From NCBI RefSeq assembly GCF_000242915.1, contig NZ_AFRZ01000001.1, positions 2,666,001 through 2,730,000 on the forward strand: a stretch of 64,000 nt of DNA, in the 5' to 3' direction. The notes under the pieces are model-generated. The model saw only the letters and a list, made by a program, of their open reading frames with translations. It had not been told where the DNA came from and ran no database searches. Source of the DNA: Sulfurimonas gotlandica GD1 (GTDB lineage: Bacteria > Campylobacterota > Campylobacteria > Campylobacterales > Sulfurimonadaceae). Position 1 is the stretch's first letter, and each line of letters opens with the position of its first letter. Positions 28,528-37,831 of the stretch are shown here, piece after piece. A program made the translations under genes and the position numbers.

Positions 28528-31500
28528 TCACTTCTTTTCTTCTTTTTCTTTTTCAAATAGATGAAAAGGTAGAAGGAGAGTTCTTTTAATAATATTCAGT
28601 GGAGCTACAACGATATCTTTTGCAATTAAACTCTTTACATCCGGATTATTTAACTTACCGCTTATTCTCATAGATGTTGATATGCTGTCTTCTCCTAAGA
28701 GTATGTAGCCAACAACAGGTATTTTTGAAATACTACTTCCTAAATCTGTTTTTAGGTTTAGTTTTATGTCTATGTTATTTTTAACAAAACTAGCGGTTCC
28801 TCTACCGACAATATCCATTTCTTTTGAATCAAGAGAAATGTCACTTATATCAAACACATCATCTTTAGAATGAAAGTTTATATATGCACTTTTAACTTCT
28901 AAGCCATTTTTACTATAGCCTGGTATGGAGAAAGTTACAAGAGATGGTATTGTATTTACAAATGCTAAAACATTATTTAAAACCTTATAGTCAATAATAG
29001 TAGTATTTTTTACATGCATTAAGCCGTTGTAGTCTTCTGTTGAGCCAGCCATGGAAAAAGATAGTTTTCCGCCTTTAAAGTCTGATAGAGCAAATAGTTT
29101 ATCCATGAACTCATCATTGAAATCATCCCCATAAAGATAAAACTTACCATCTTTTAGCTCAAAACCTGCATTTCCATTTTTATGTTTTAATTGAGCACTT
29201 ACTATATTTTTGAAATACTGCAGATGCATATTGTCTGATATAGCGTGTCTATCATTACTTATATATAGGTAGCAATCTTTTGAATTAAAGATGATGTTTT
29301 TGCCCTGCGATGAACTTGAGTTTCTATCCTTTACATAGTTTAGGATTTCATCTAAATTTATCCCTATTTTATTTGCTGTAACTTTAATCTCTTCGCTTAC
29401 TTGAACATCTACAGAACTATTTATGTTTAAGAAGATATCTTTAGTTTTATTATCAATATATCCTCTGATTATATAATTTTCTATTGGCTTGTTCTGCAGA
29501 GTTAGAAGCTTATATGGATATTTTGTATTTGCTGAAAATTGGATGTTTTTATCTGTAGAGTTTTTATAAAGAGTAAAGTCACCATTAGTTACATTGTAAT
29601 CTTGTAAAAGTTTTGATTTGACAGCTATATTTTTTAGTGAATTAAATTTTAATTTCCAGCCTCTGTCTTTTAGTGTGAATTGTGCATTGAAATTCTTAGC
29701 TTCTATCTCAGTTTTTTTTATATTCGACATCACATTAAGCTCTATAGCATCGCCAGAAGAAAATATTTCTCCTAAGTCTTTGTTTTTAAACTTTAGTTTT
29801 TTTAGTCTTATTGTTCCTGCTTCATCTTTAAATATGTATTTGGCACTGAATTTTGCATCTGCTAAGTCTTTAATTTTTACTGTAGAATTTATAACTCTAA
29901 ACTCTTCTTGTCCAATCTCTATAACTGTGTCACCAAGTGCATAGTCTAAATTATTGGCATTGAGTCTAATTTTATCGTTTGAAGTAACTATAAGCTTTTC
30001 ATCATATTTAACCTTTAGAGATGCACTTGACTGATCCATTTCTACATCATGAAGTGTAAATTTTAATAGGTCAACATCTAAGTCAGCTTTGATAGGATTA
30101 AGTGAAAAAGTACCTGAAGCGTAAGCAGAAGCAATATTTTCTACACTTAAAGGTGTAGTCGGTATCTGCGCTACAAGAGTTTTTAAGTCAAAAGGGATAG
30201 TAGCCCTGTCTACATTGACATCTTTGCCTTTAAATAGCCATGAAGAGTTCTCAACATCTATAGTATCTTGTTTGTTTGAAATTTCATAAGCTACTTTTAG
30301 TGGTGTTTTTCTTTTTTTCAGACTAAGACCTATCTCCTTAAAGTTTACATCTTGAACATCAAAGTCTATTGTTCCCTCATTTTTCTTTGCATTAAACCTT
30401 ACATCAACATCCGCTGTTGCTATATTCTTATATTTTGAGTGCATCTTGTCTATCTTAACATCATAGTTGTGCAAAAATATACGTGCATTAAATATATCTA
30501 TATCAAGCCCAAGGTAATTGAAATTTGCCTTTTTTGTAAAGAAATCACCTTTGGCGGTAACATCTATATTTCTAAGTCCTACTTCTATCTTGAGGTTTGT
30601 ATCTACGTTGCCACTGTTTTGTAAAAAAGGAAGATCTATTTTGTATGTGTGCAATAGGTTTAGCAGGTCTTTGTTAACCTTGCCTTCGAAGAGTAAAAAG
30701 AGGGTTAATAGTTCTTCTTTTTTAGAAAAATCAATCTTTAACCAACTTTTATTCAAATAAAAACCATATTGATAAGCATCTTTTGGTCTAATAAACAGTA
30801 TCCCATCTTTAAATTCAAGTTCAGTTTTTTTAGTAATGACTGCTTCTAGTTTTGGGTTGTATCTGTATTCTAGATTATTAGCAATTGCTAATACATGTAA
30901 ATTTTTTAAAGCTTTAGCTAAATTGTCAAACTCAATCCAGCCGTAAGCACTTTTAAGTTCTATATCCGATATTTTTATTGCATCATAAACCCAATATTTA
31001 ACCTCTTTTGGCATCCCCAGCATCTCAATGGTGTGTTTAATACTCTTTATATTCTCTTTTGAGTCTATTTTATAAGAGAGCTTTTCTTTATCAGCGAGCG
31101 CATATACTGTTAGATTTATATCGTTGTTTATATTTATATTTAGAGCAGACAGTATTTCCATATTGTAGTAACTGTCAAATATTATATTTCCATTTATTTT
31201 TATTTTTCGTTTGTAATCATGAAACTCTTCTATTTTTGCATTAAAGTAGTGAGATTCAAAAAATAGTGAGCTACGAAATGAAAAATCTTTCGATGAGGCA
31301 CTTAAGAAGCCTTCTTGTCCATCTATATATTTAAATGAAGCATTGATATTATTAAAGATTATTTTATTTACTTCAATCCTTTCAAACCAGTTGTCAAACA
31401 GAAGAAGTGATTTAAAGAACTTATTTACCTGTTCTGTTCCAATTTTAGTATTGGTTTTTTTTGAATTTTTGATTATTTTAGCTTCTTGGATGCTAATGTT

Positions 31501-31686
31501 TAATTTTTCATTCCATTTAATGTATAATTTCTTAATTTGAAGATTTGGCAAAGAGATATTTTGTATATAAACGCCATTTTGTAACAATATAAATAAAAGA
31601 GAAAGTGTTAAAAAGATGAATGATAAAGCGCTAACTATAGTGAAGTGGAGTTTTGAAATAGTATTGATTATTATTTTATCGTTCAT
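28528..31686 (-). CDS. AsmA/YhdP-like envelope protein (DUF3971/AsmA-like C-terminal domain)
   Basis: 1052 residues with one N-terminal membrane helix (about residues 15-38, FTIVSALSFIFLTLSLLFILL) and a very long, beta-strand-rich periplasmic region, ending in a positively charged tail (HLFEKEKEEKK). The C-terminal part (DLKTDLGSSISKIPVVGYILLGEDSIS) matches the AsmA-like end of YhdP-type proteins, which bridge the envelope and are implicated in phospholipid transport to the outer membrane. The ATG at 31686 has TTTAGGT upstream; its first 71 bp also encode the N-terminus of mltG on the other strand. Confidence 0.8.
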   Translation of the reverse strand: MNDKIIINTISKLHFTIVSALSFIFLTLSLLFILLQNGVYIQNISLPNLQIKKLYIKWNEKLNISIQEAKIIKNSKKTNTKIGTEQVNKFFKSLLLFDNWFERIEVNKIIFNNINASFKYIDGQEGFLSASSKDFSFRSSLFFESHYFNAKIEEFHDYKRKIKINGNIIFDSYYNMEILSALNININNDINLTVYALADKEKLSYKIDSKENIKSIKHTIEMLGMPKEVKYWVYDAIKISDIELKSAYGWIEFDNLAKALKNLHVLAIANNLEYRYNPKLEAVITKKTELEFKDGILFIRPKDAYQYGFYLNKSWLKIDFSKKEELLTLFLLFEGKVNKDLLNLLHTYKIDLPFLQNSGNVDTNLKIEVGLRNIDVTAKGDFFTKKANFNYLGLDIDIFNARIFLHNYDVKIDKMHSKYKNIATADVDVRFNAKKNEGTIDFDVQDVNFKEIGLSLKKRKTPLKVAYEISNKQDTIDVENSSWLFKGKDVNVDRATIPFDLKTLVAQIPTTPLSVENIASAYASGTFSLNPIKADLDVDLLKFTLHDVEMDQSSASLKVKYDEKLIVTSNDKIRLNANNLDYALGDTVIEIGQEEFRVINSTVKIKDLADAKFSAKYIFKDEAGTIRLKKLKFKNKDLGEIFSSGDAIELNVMSNIKKTEIEAKNFNAQFTLKDRGWKLKFNSLKNIAVKSKLLQDYNVTNGDFTLYKNSTDKNIQFSANTKYPYKLLTLQNKPIENYIIRGYIDNKTKDIFLNINSSVDVQVSEEIKVTANKIGINLDEILNYVKDRNSSSSQGKNIIFNSKDCYLYISNDRHAISDNMHLQYFKNIVSAQLKHKNGNAGFELKDGKFYLYGDDFNDEFMDKLFALSDFKGGKLSFSMAGSTEDYNGLMHVKNTTIIDYKVLNNVLAFVNTIPSLVTFSIPGYSKNGLEVKSAYINFHSKDDVFDISDISLDSKEMDIVGRGTASFVKNNIDIKLNLKTDLGSSISKIPVVGYILLGEDSISTSMRISGKLNNPDVKSLIAKDIVVAPLNIIKRTLLLPFHLFEKEKEEKK

Positions 31687-32560
31687 GTATTACCTAAATC
31701 AGCCTGTGAGAACCCAGAAAGTGGTATTTATACCAAGTGGTTCTATAAATCAGATTATAACACAATTGCGTGAGAGAAATTATAATGTAAGTAAATTAGA
31801 CTCATTACTTTTGAGACTAATTGGTTCTCCTCAAAGTGGCTGGATAGACATGGGAGATAACTATAGCAGTAGAGGTGATTTTCTATATAAACTGACAACT
31901 GCAAAAGCAGCACTTCAAAAAGTAACACTTATTCCAGGTGAGACAACATATATGTTTTTAAATGAGTTGTCACAAAAGTTACTGTTGGATAGAGAAAAAT
32001 TAGAAAGCGAATATCTAAGACAGACAAATCAACTAGAAGGTGCCTTGGTTCCGAATACCTATAAAATGCCAATAGGTATTACCGAAAGAGAGTTGATTAG
32101 AATTCTTCTATATAACTCACATAATCAAATGAAAGATTTGTCACTTAAGCTATTTGGAACGTATAATGAGAAGAAATGGTTTCATTTTGTAGCAATTGCA
32201 TCTGTAATCCAGAAAGAATCTGCTAATATTGAGGAAATGCCACTGGTTAGTTCCGTTATTTACAACCGAATTAAAAAAGGCATGAAACTTCAGATGGATG
32301 GAACTCTAAACTATGGTGAATACTCTCATATAAAGATAACTCCTAAGAGAATAAGAGAAGATGATAGCATCTATAATACCTACAAAAACAGGGGTGTTCC
32401 AGAGATTCCAGTATGTAATGTTAGCTTTGATGCAATAAGAGCTGCTGTCTTTCCAGCAAATACAGACTACCTATATTTTATGAAATCTAAGAGTGGAGGG
32501 CATGATTTTTCATGTAACTATTCTACACATTTAAGCAATATAAAGCATGTTACGAAATGA
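31616..32560 (+). CDS. mltG: Endolytic murein transglycosylase MltG
   Basis: Inner-membrane lytic transglycosylase that cuts nascent glycan strands and sets their length. 314 residues with one N-terminal helix (about 11-28) and a YceG catalytic domain: the catalytic Glu is in VIQKESANIEEMP and the family motif SVIYNRIKKGMKLQMDGTLNYG follows. The ribosome binding site is poor (AAAAAG). The start region overlaps that of the AsmA-like gene head to head by 71 bp; starting at the GTG at 31640 would shorten but not remove the overlap. Confidence 0.9.
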   Translation: MNDKALTIVKWSFEIVLIIILSFMYYLNQPVRTQKVVFIPSGSINQIITQLRERNYNVSKLDSLLLRLIGSPQSGWIDMGDNYSSRGDFLYKLTTAKAALQKVTLIPGETTYMFLNELSQKLLLDREKLESEYLRQTNQLEGALVPNTYKMPIGITERELIRILLYNSHNQMKDLSLKLFGTYNEKKWFHFVAIASVIQKESANIEEMPLVSSVIYNRIKKGMKLQMDGTLNYGEYSHIKITPKRIREDDSIYNTYKNRGVPEIPVCNVSFDAIRAAVFPANTDYLYFMKSKSGGHDFSCNYSTHLSNIKHVTK

Positions 32561-32692
32561 AACAAAACAGAAATATAAGTGATTCTTTTGAGAAGCTAAC
32601 CACATATTATTTATCTTAGTGTTATGATTGTCGTGTAAGTTTTAGTGGGCTTTAATCCATCATAAAACAAAATATTAACCTAAGGACAGAAA

Positions 32693-34867
32693 ATGTCAAA
32701 AATAATTTGGTCAAAAATTGATGAAGCACCAGCTTTAGCAACATATTCGTTATTACCAATCGTAAATGCTTTCACAAAAGCAGCAGGCGTTGAAGTAGTT
32801 ACTAGTGATATTTCACTAGCAGGTAGAGTTTTAGCTGCAATGGGTCTTGCAGAAGATGAACTTTCAAAACTAGGTGAAGTTGTTTTACAAGAAGATGGAA
32901 ACATTATTAAGCTTCCAAATGTATCAGCATCTGTTGGTCAACTTAAAGATTGTATTGCAGAGCTTCAAGGACAAGGTTATGATATCCCTAACTTCCCTGA
33001 AAATCCAGCAAATGCCGATGAAGAAGCAACTAGAGCTAAATACAACACTTGCTTAGGTTCAGCTGTTAATCCAGTTTTACGTGAAGGAAATTCAGATAGA
33101 CGTGCTGCAGTGGCTGTTAAAAAGTTTGCTCAGAAAAACCCTCATAAACTTAGAGCATTCCCAGAAAATCCAAAGTCTTATGTTGCACACATGGAAGGTA
33201 ATGGAGATTTCTACGGAAATGAGCAGTCTATTACTATGGATAAAGACCAAAAAGTAACTATCGCTTTAAATGGTAAAGAGCTAGGAAGCATTAACGCAAT
33301 TGACAAAGAAGTTTTAGACGGAACATTTATGTCTAAAGCTAAATTTAGAACATTTATCCAAAAAACAATTGATGATGCAAAAACAAATAATGTTTTATGG
33401 TCAATTCACTTAAAAGCAACAATGATGAAAATTTCTGACCCTATTATGTTCGGTCATGCTTTTGAAGTATTTTTTCAAGGTGTATTTACAAAATATGCAG
33501 ATGTATTTGCATCATTAAATGTAAACCCTAACCAAGGTATGAGTGACTTAGAAAAGAAAATTGCTGGTCATGCTCAAGAAGCAGAGATTAAAGCAGCTTT
33601 CCAAGCGGTAGTTGAATCTGATAACCCAGAAATCGCAATGGTTGATTCTGATAAAGGTACAACTAACTTTAATGCTTCAAATGATGTAATTATTGATGCT
33701 TCTATGCCAGTTGTAGTAAGAGAAGGTGGTAAGCAGTGGAATAGAAATGGTGATGCTAAAGAGTGTGTTGCAGTTATTCCTGATTCTACTTATGGTATGT
33801 TTCATGCAGAAATGTTAGCTGATTGTGTTAAAAATGGTCAATATGATGTTGCTACTATGGGTTCTATGGCTAATGTTGGTCTTATGGCTCAAAAAGCAGA
33901 AGAGTATGGCTCTCACCCAACTACGTTTGAACTAGCAGAAGGTGGAAAAGTGACTGTTACTGCTGAAGATGGTACAGAGCTTATGACATTTGATGTTGAA
34001 GCTGGAGATATCTGGAGAATGAGTAGAGCTAAAGATATTCCTATTAAAGACTGGGTAAGACTAGCAGCTGAAAGAGGAAGACTTGAAGGTGTTCCAGTAA
34101 TTTTCTGGTTAGATAAAAACAGAGCTCACGATGCCCAGATGATTAAAAAAGTAAACACTTACTTAGCAGATAATGACACAGCTGGTTTAGATATTCAAAT
34201 TATGGATATAACTGCTGCGACTAGATTTACTAATGCAAGAGTAAGAGAAGGTAAAAATACTATTGCTGTAACAGGAAATGTATTAAGAGATCACCTAACA
34301 GACATGTACCCAATTTTAGAACTTGGAACATCTGCTAAAATGCTTTCAATCGTTCCATTATTAGCTGGTGGAGGACTGTATGAGACTGGTGCTGGTGGAT
34401 CTGCTCCAAAACATGTTGACCAATTCTTGAGCGAAGGTCACCTTCGTTGGGATTCTTTAGGAGAATTTTTAGCACTTGCTGAATCTTTACGTTTCTTAGG
34501 TAACAAACACTCTGATTCAAAACTTGCTGCACTAACAGCAGCACTTGATGTTGCAAATGATAGTTATTTAGATAACAACAAAGAGCCTTCAAGAAAGTGT
34601 GGTGAGCCAGATAACAAAGCTTCTCACTTCTTTGTTGCTCAATATTGGGCTAAAGCACTTAGCACTGGTGACAATGCTGAGTTAGCTGCTAAATTTGCTC
34701 CAGTAGCAAAAGCACTTATAGAAAATGAAAATACTATTATTGCTGAGCTATTAGCTGCTGAAGGTAAAGCTCAAGATATTGGTGGTTACTTTCATCCAGA
34801 TGATGCTAAAGCTGAAGCTGCGATGAGACCATCTGCTACTTTAAATGCTATAATTAACGCAATATAG
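32693..34867 (+). CDS. icd: Monomeric NADP-dependent isocitrate dehydrogenase
   Basis: Interconverts isocitrate with 2-oxoglutarate and CO2 using NADP(H); in the reductive cycle it carboxylates 2-oxoglutarate. 724 residues, the monomeric IDH-II type (about 740), not the 350-420 residue dimeric form. Recognisable stretches: FPENPKSYVAHMEGNGDFYG, LKATMMKISDPIMFGHAFEVFF, GTSAKMLSIVPLLAGGGLYETGAGGSAPKH. ATG with AAGGACAG upstream. First gene of the plus-strand TCA cluster; two small hairpins separate it from mdh1. Confidence 0.96.
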   Translation: MSKIIWSKIDEAPALATYSLLPIVNAFTKAAGVEVVTSDISLAGRVLAAMGLAEDELSKLGEVVLQEDGNIIKLPNVSASVGQLKDCIAELQGQGYDIPNFPENPANADEEATRAKYNTCLGSAVNPVLREGNSDRRAAVAVKKFAQKNPHKLRAFPENPKSYVAHMEGNGDFYGNEQSITMDKDQKVTIALNGKELGSINAIDKEVLDGTFMSKAKFRTFIQKTIDDAKTNNVLWSIHLKATMMKISDPIMFGHAFEVFFQGVFTKYADVFASLNVNPNQGMSDLEKKIAGHAQEAEIKAAFQAVVESDNPEIAMVDSDKGTTNFNASNDVIIDASMPVVVREGGKQWNRNGDAKECVAVIPDSTYGMFHAEMLADCVKNGQYDVATMGSMANVGLMAQKAEEYGSHPTTFELAEGGKVTVTAEDGTELMTFDVEAGDIWRMSRAKDIPIKDWVRLAAERGRLEGVPVIFWLDKNRAHDAQMIKKVNTYLADNDTAGLDIQIMDITAATRFTNARVREGKNTIAVTGNVLRDHLTDMYPILELGTSAKMLSIVPLLAGGGLYETGAGGSAPKHVDQFLSEGHLRWDSLGEFLALAESLRFLGNKHSDSKLAALTAALDVANDSYLDNNKEPSRKCGEPDNKASHFFVAQYWAKALSTGDNAELAAKFAPVAKALIENENTIIAELLAAEGKAQDIGGYFHPDDAKAEAAMRPSATLNAIINAI

Positions 34868-34881
34868 TTTTAAGGCATGTT

Positions 34882-34906
34882 TATAGAGAGTTTTGAACTC
34901 TCTATA
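34882..34906 (+). terminator. Hairpin after icd
   Basis: Perfect 11-bp stem TATAGAGAGTT / AACTCTCTATA with loop TTG, 14 bp after the icd stop. No T-run follows, and a second smaller stem (AAAGGTTA / TAACCTTT at about 34917-34941) comes next. Could be a weak terminator or an mRNA processing/stability element between icd and mdh1. Confidence 0.4.
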
Positions 34907-34982
34907 GCAAACACTCAAAGGTTAAAGCAAGATATAACCTTTAATTGTTTACTATAAAAATAATAAAGTAAAAAGGGGTACC

Positions 34983-35933
34983 ATGAGAGGTAAAAGAGTA
35001 GGAATTGTAGGTGTAGGTAATGTCGGTTCATCAGTAGCATATTCTTTGGCGATGAGTGGCTCTTGTCATGAAGTTATTTTAAGAGCTCACGACGTTGATA
35101 AAGCAAGAGGAAAAGCCTTAGATTTATCACAAGCCGCACAAGCTGCTAGAAAGCATACAGTTATTACTGTAGCAGAGACACTTGAAGATGTAAAAGATTG
35201 TGATGTTGTTGTTATTACAGCCGGAAGTCCAAGACTTCCTGGTATGAGTAGAGATGATTTACTAATTAAAAATGCTCAAATCATGAAAGATGTAATGCAT
35301 GTAATAAAAGTTTCATCGCCAAATGCTGTTATTATTCCTGTGTCAAATCCACTTGATGCTATGGTTTACGTTGCTTTAAAAGAGACAGGTTGGGACAGAA
35401 GTAGAGTTATTGGAATGGCAGGAATCTTAGACAGTGCAAGAATGGCTCACTTTGTATATGAGAAACTAGGCTATGGAGCAGGACAGATTAGATGTTCTGT
35501 TATGGGTGGTCATGGTGATGACATGGTTCCACTACCAAGATTTTCAACTGTTGCCGGTGTTCCTCTAACTGACCTTTTAACTTGGGATGAGATTAACGAA
35601 ATAGTTGAGAAGACTAAAAAAGGCGGGGCAGAGATAGTTGGATTACTTAAAGATGGTAGTGCTTACTATGCACCAGCAAAAGCGACCGCACTTATGGTTG
35701 AAGCTGTACTTACTGATATGAAGCAAATTTATCCATGTGCTGTTATGCTTGATGGTGAATATGGCTATAGTGATGTTGTAAGTGGAGTTCCAGTTATGAT
35801 AGGTGCTCGCGGTGTTGAAAAAGTTATTGAAGCTAACTTGAATGATGACCAAGATAGAAAATTTGCTAAATCAGTTGGAAGTGTAAAAGAACTAATCGAC
35901 GCTCTATATGCAAATAACTTTTACGCTGAATAA
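34983..35933 (+). CDS. mdh: LDH-like malate dehydrogenase, paralogue 1 (possible NADP preference)
   Basis: Interconverts malate and oxaloacetate. 316 residues; NAD-fold GVGNVGSS at residues 10-17, catalytic Asp150/Arg153 in GILDSARM and His177 in GGHGDDM, substrate loop SPRLPGMSRDDL with the Arg residues typical of malate specificity (so not lactate dehydrogenase). At the end of the second beta-strand, where NAD-specific enzymes have an acidic residue, it has Arg34-Ala35-His36, whereas the second paralogue at 39787 has Tyr34-Asp35. That pattern suggests NADP(H) use, like the neighbouring icd; this is an inference. ATG behind AAAGGGG. Confidence 0.92.
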   Translation: MRGKRVGIVGVGNVGSSVAYSLAMSGSCHEVILRAHDVDKARGKALDLSQAAQAARKHTVITVAETLEDVKDCDVVVITAGSPRLPGMSRDDLLIKNAQIMKDVMHVIKVSSPNAVIIPVSNPLDAMVYVALKETGWDRSRVIGMAGILDSARMAHFVYEKLGYGAGQIRCSVMGGHGDDMVPLPRFSTVAGVPLTDLLTWDEINEIVEKTKKGGAEIVGLLKDGSAYYAPAKATALMVEAVLTDMKQIYPCAVMLDGEYGYSDVVSGVPVMIGARGVEKVIEANLNDDQDRKFAKSVGSVKELIDALYANNFYAE

Positions 35934-35938
35934 CCTAT

Positions 35939-35959
35939 AGAGCTACTTTTAGTAGCTCT
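35939..35959 (+). terminator. Hairpin after mdh1
   Basis: 9-bp stem AGAGCTACT / AGTAGCTCT with TTT loop, just after the mdh1 stop. It lacks a strong T-run. The rest of the 221-bp gap to the ETF-QO gene holds another inverted repeat (TTAAGTTTAAG at 36050-36060 with CTCAAACTTAA at 36068-36078). Confidence 0.4.
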
Positions 35960-36154
35960 AACTCACTAAAATCTTCTTACATCCTTGTTTCATTATGTAA
36001 CTATATAAATCACTAGTTTTGTTTCCATATGTAGCAGTATTAAACTGATTTAAGTTTAAGAAGAACTCTCAAACTTAAGTTTAACCTTACATCTGTTACT
36101 TTATCTTATTACTTAAGGTAATCTTTAAAATTAATCTAATTAATGGAGTGTTAA

Positions 36155-37813
36155 ATGGATAATATTTCAACAGATGTGCTTATTGTTGGTGGAGGTCCTT
36201 CAGGCCTTGCAACAGCAATATCTTTAGCAGATAAGCTAAAGCAGCGAGGTGAAAATAAAAAAATAATGCTGATTGAAAAGGGTAGCTCAATTGGATCACA
36301 TATACTTTCAGGTGCTGTAATAAGACCACAAGTATTTCAGCATCTATTAACAACTGGAGAGTTTGATGGCATACCATTTGATTCAATAGTTGGTGCAGAT
36401 GAAGTTGCAAAATTAAATGATAATGACACACAAATAGTTCTCCCATTTCATCCACCATACATGTCAAATGAAGGTAATTACATAGCGTCTTTGGGGCAAG
36501 TATGTAAATATTTAGCTACTTTGGCCCAAGATAGAGGTGTTGAGATTTATACTGGTTTTGCTGTAGATTCAGTAGTGTATGATAGTAATAATAAGGTTAT
36601 AGGCGTAAAAACAAAAGATACTGGTGTTGATCATCATGGTGTAAAGCAAAAAAACTTTCAAGAAGGTACAACTGTAAACGCCAGTATAACTGTATTTGCT
36701 GAGGGGACTAGAGGTTCTGCAGTTAAAACAGTAATCGAGAAACTGAACTTAGATGCTGGTAAAAACCCTCAAATCTATTCTTTGGGCGTAAAAGAGATAT
36801 GGAGTATTCCAGAAGGCAATATAAAAGCCGGAGAAGTTAAGCATACTTTTGGTTATCCATTAAGAGATAAAGAAGAGTTTGGCGGTGGATTTATCTATGG
36901 AATGACAGAAAATAGAGTCGCAGTTGGGCTTGTAGTCGGACTTGATTATCAAGATCCGTCTTTTGACGTTCATGCAGCTATGCAGGTTTGGAAGACTCAT
37001 CCATATGTTTCAAAGATTCTTGAAGGTGGCTCAGTCCTTGAAGCTGGTGCAAAAACACTACCTGAGGGTGGTTGGAACTCGGTACCAAAATATTACGCTG
37101 ACAACATGATGATAGTCGGTGATAGTGCAGGTTTTTTAAGCACTGCAAGATTGAAAGGTGTTCATTTAGCTGTTAGATCTGGCATCTGTGCAGCTACTGC
37201 GGCTGCTGAAGCACTTGTAAAAAATGATACAAGTAAAGCCTCTTTATCCAGATATGAAGAACTGGTAAACAGCAGTTCTATATATACAGAGCTGTATCCA
37301 ATTAGAAATATGAGAGCAGTAATGCAAGATGGAATGCTCTTGGGTGGACTGAAAATGGGTGTTCAGCTGATTACTGGCGGTGCTTGTTTAATGGTTCCAA
37401 AAGTTGAAGATGATTATATTACAACTAAAAAAATCAATGAATTTTCTATACAACCTTTTAATGAAAGATTTGCCGATAAGCTTGAGTACGATAAAAAACT
37501 TACATTTGATAAGGTTACAACAGTTTACTACTCAAAAGCGATGCACGATGAAATTCAACCAGTTCATTTAGTTGTAAATAACAAAGAACAGTTTAATTCC
37601 TCAAACATAAATGAGTATGGTTTAGCAGAAGCTTCTATGTGTCCTGCAGAGGTTTATGAACTTCATGTTGATAAGAAGAGTGGTAATAAATCACTTAGAA
37701 TTCATGCTGAAAATTGTGTTCACTGTAAAACTTGCGATATTAAATCGCCTAACAGTGGAATTACTTGGACTACACCTTATGGTGGTGACGGTCCAGACTA
37801 TAACTTTATGTAA
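36155..37813 (+). CDS. Electron-transfer flavoprotein:quinone oxidoreductase (FixCX-like)
   Basis: Membrane-associated flavoprotein that passes electrons between ETF and the (mena)quinone pool. 552 residues: N-terminal FAD fold VGGGPSGLATA (residues 11-21) and EKGSSIGSHILSGAV, a middle quinone-binding region, GDSAGFLSTARLKGVHLA, and a fused C-terminal ferredoxin domain with SMCPAEVYE and NCVHCKTCDIKSP (one [4Fe-4S]). Layout equals FixC fused to FixX, as in mitochondrial ETF-QO. The gap to the fused EtfB-EtfA gene is only 18 bp, so the two proteins are partners. It stands between two mdh genes in the TCA cluster. Confidence 0.9.
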   Translation: MDNISTDVLIVGGGPSGLATAISLADKLKQRGENKKIMLIEKGSSIGSHILSGAVIRPQVFQHLLTTGEFDGIPFDSIVGADEVAKLNDNDTQIVLPFHPPYMSNEGNYIASLGQVCKYLATLAQDRGVEIYTGFAVDSVVYDSNNKVIGVKTKDTGVDHHGVKQKNFQEGTTVNASITVFAEGTRGSAVKTVIEKLNLDAGKNPQIYSLGVKEIWSIPEGNIKAGEVKHTFGYPLRDKEEFGGGFIYGMTENRVAVGLVVGLDYQDPSFDVHAAMQVWKTHPYVSKILEGGSVLEAGAKTLPEGGWNSVPKYYADNMMIVGDSAGFLSTARLKGVHLAVRSGICAATAAAEALVKNDTSKASLSRYEELVNSSSIYTELYPIRNMRAVMQDGMLLGGLKMGVQLITGGACLMVPKVEDDYITTKKINEFSIQPFNERFADKLEYDKKLTFDKVTTVYYSKAMHDEIQPVHLVVNNKEQFNSSNINEYGLAEASMCPAEVYELHVDKKSGNKSLRIHAENCVHCKTCDIKSPNSGITWTTPYGGDGPDYNFM

Positions 37814-37831
37814 AGTACAAAGGAATAAAAC

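Noticed and set aside
29618-29944. Plus-strand open frame inside the AsmA-like gene
   Set aside because: Shadow of a long real minus-strand gene with no start signals of its own.
34335-34592. Antisense open frame within icd (and similar ones within lpxD, acnB and the ETF-QO gene)
   Set aside because: No ribosome binding site, low-complexity composition, and explained by codon bias of the real gene on the other strand.
34983-35933. Paralogue 1 as lactate dehydrogenase
   Set aside because: The substrate loop has the Arg pattern of malate dehydrogenases rather than the Gln of LDH.
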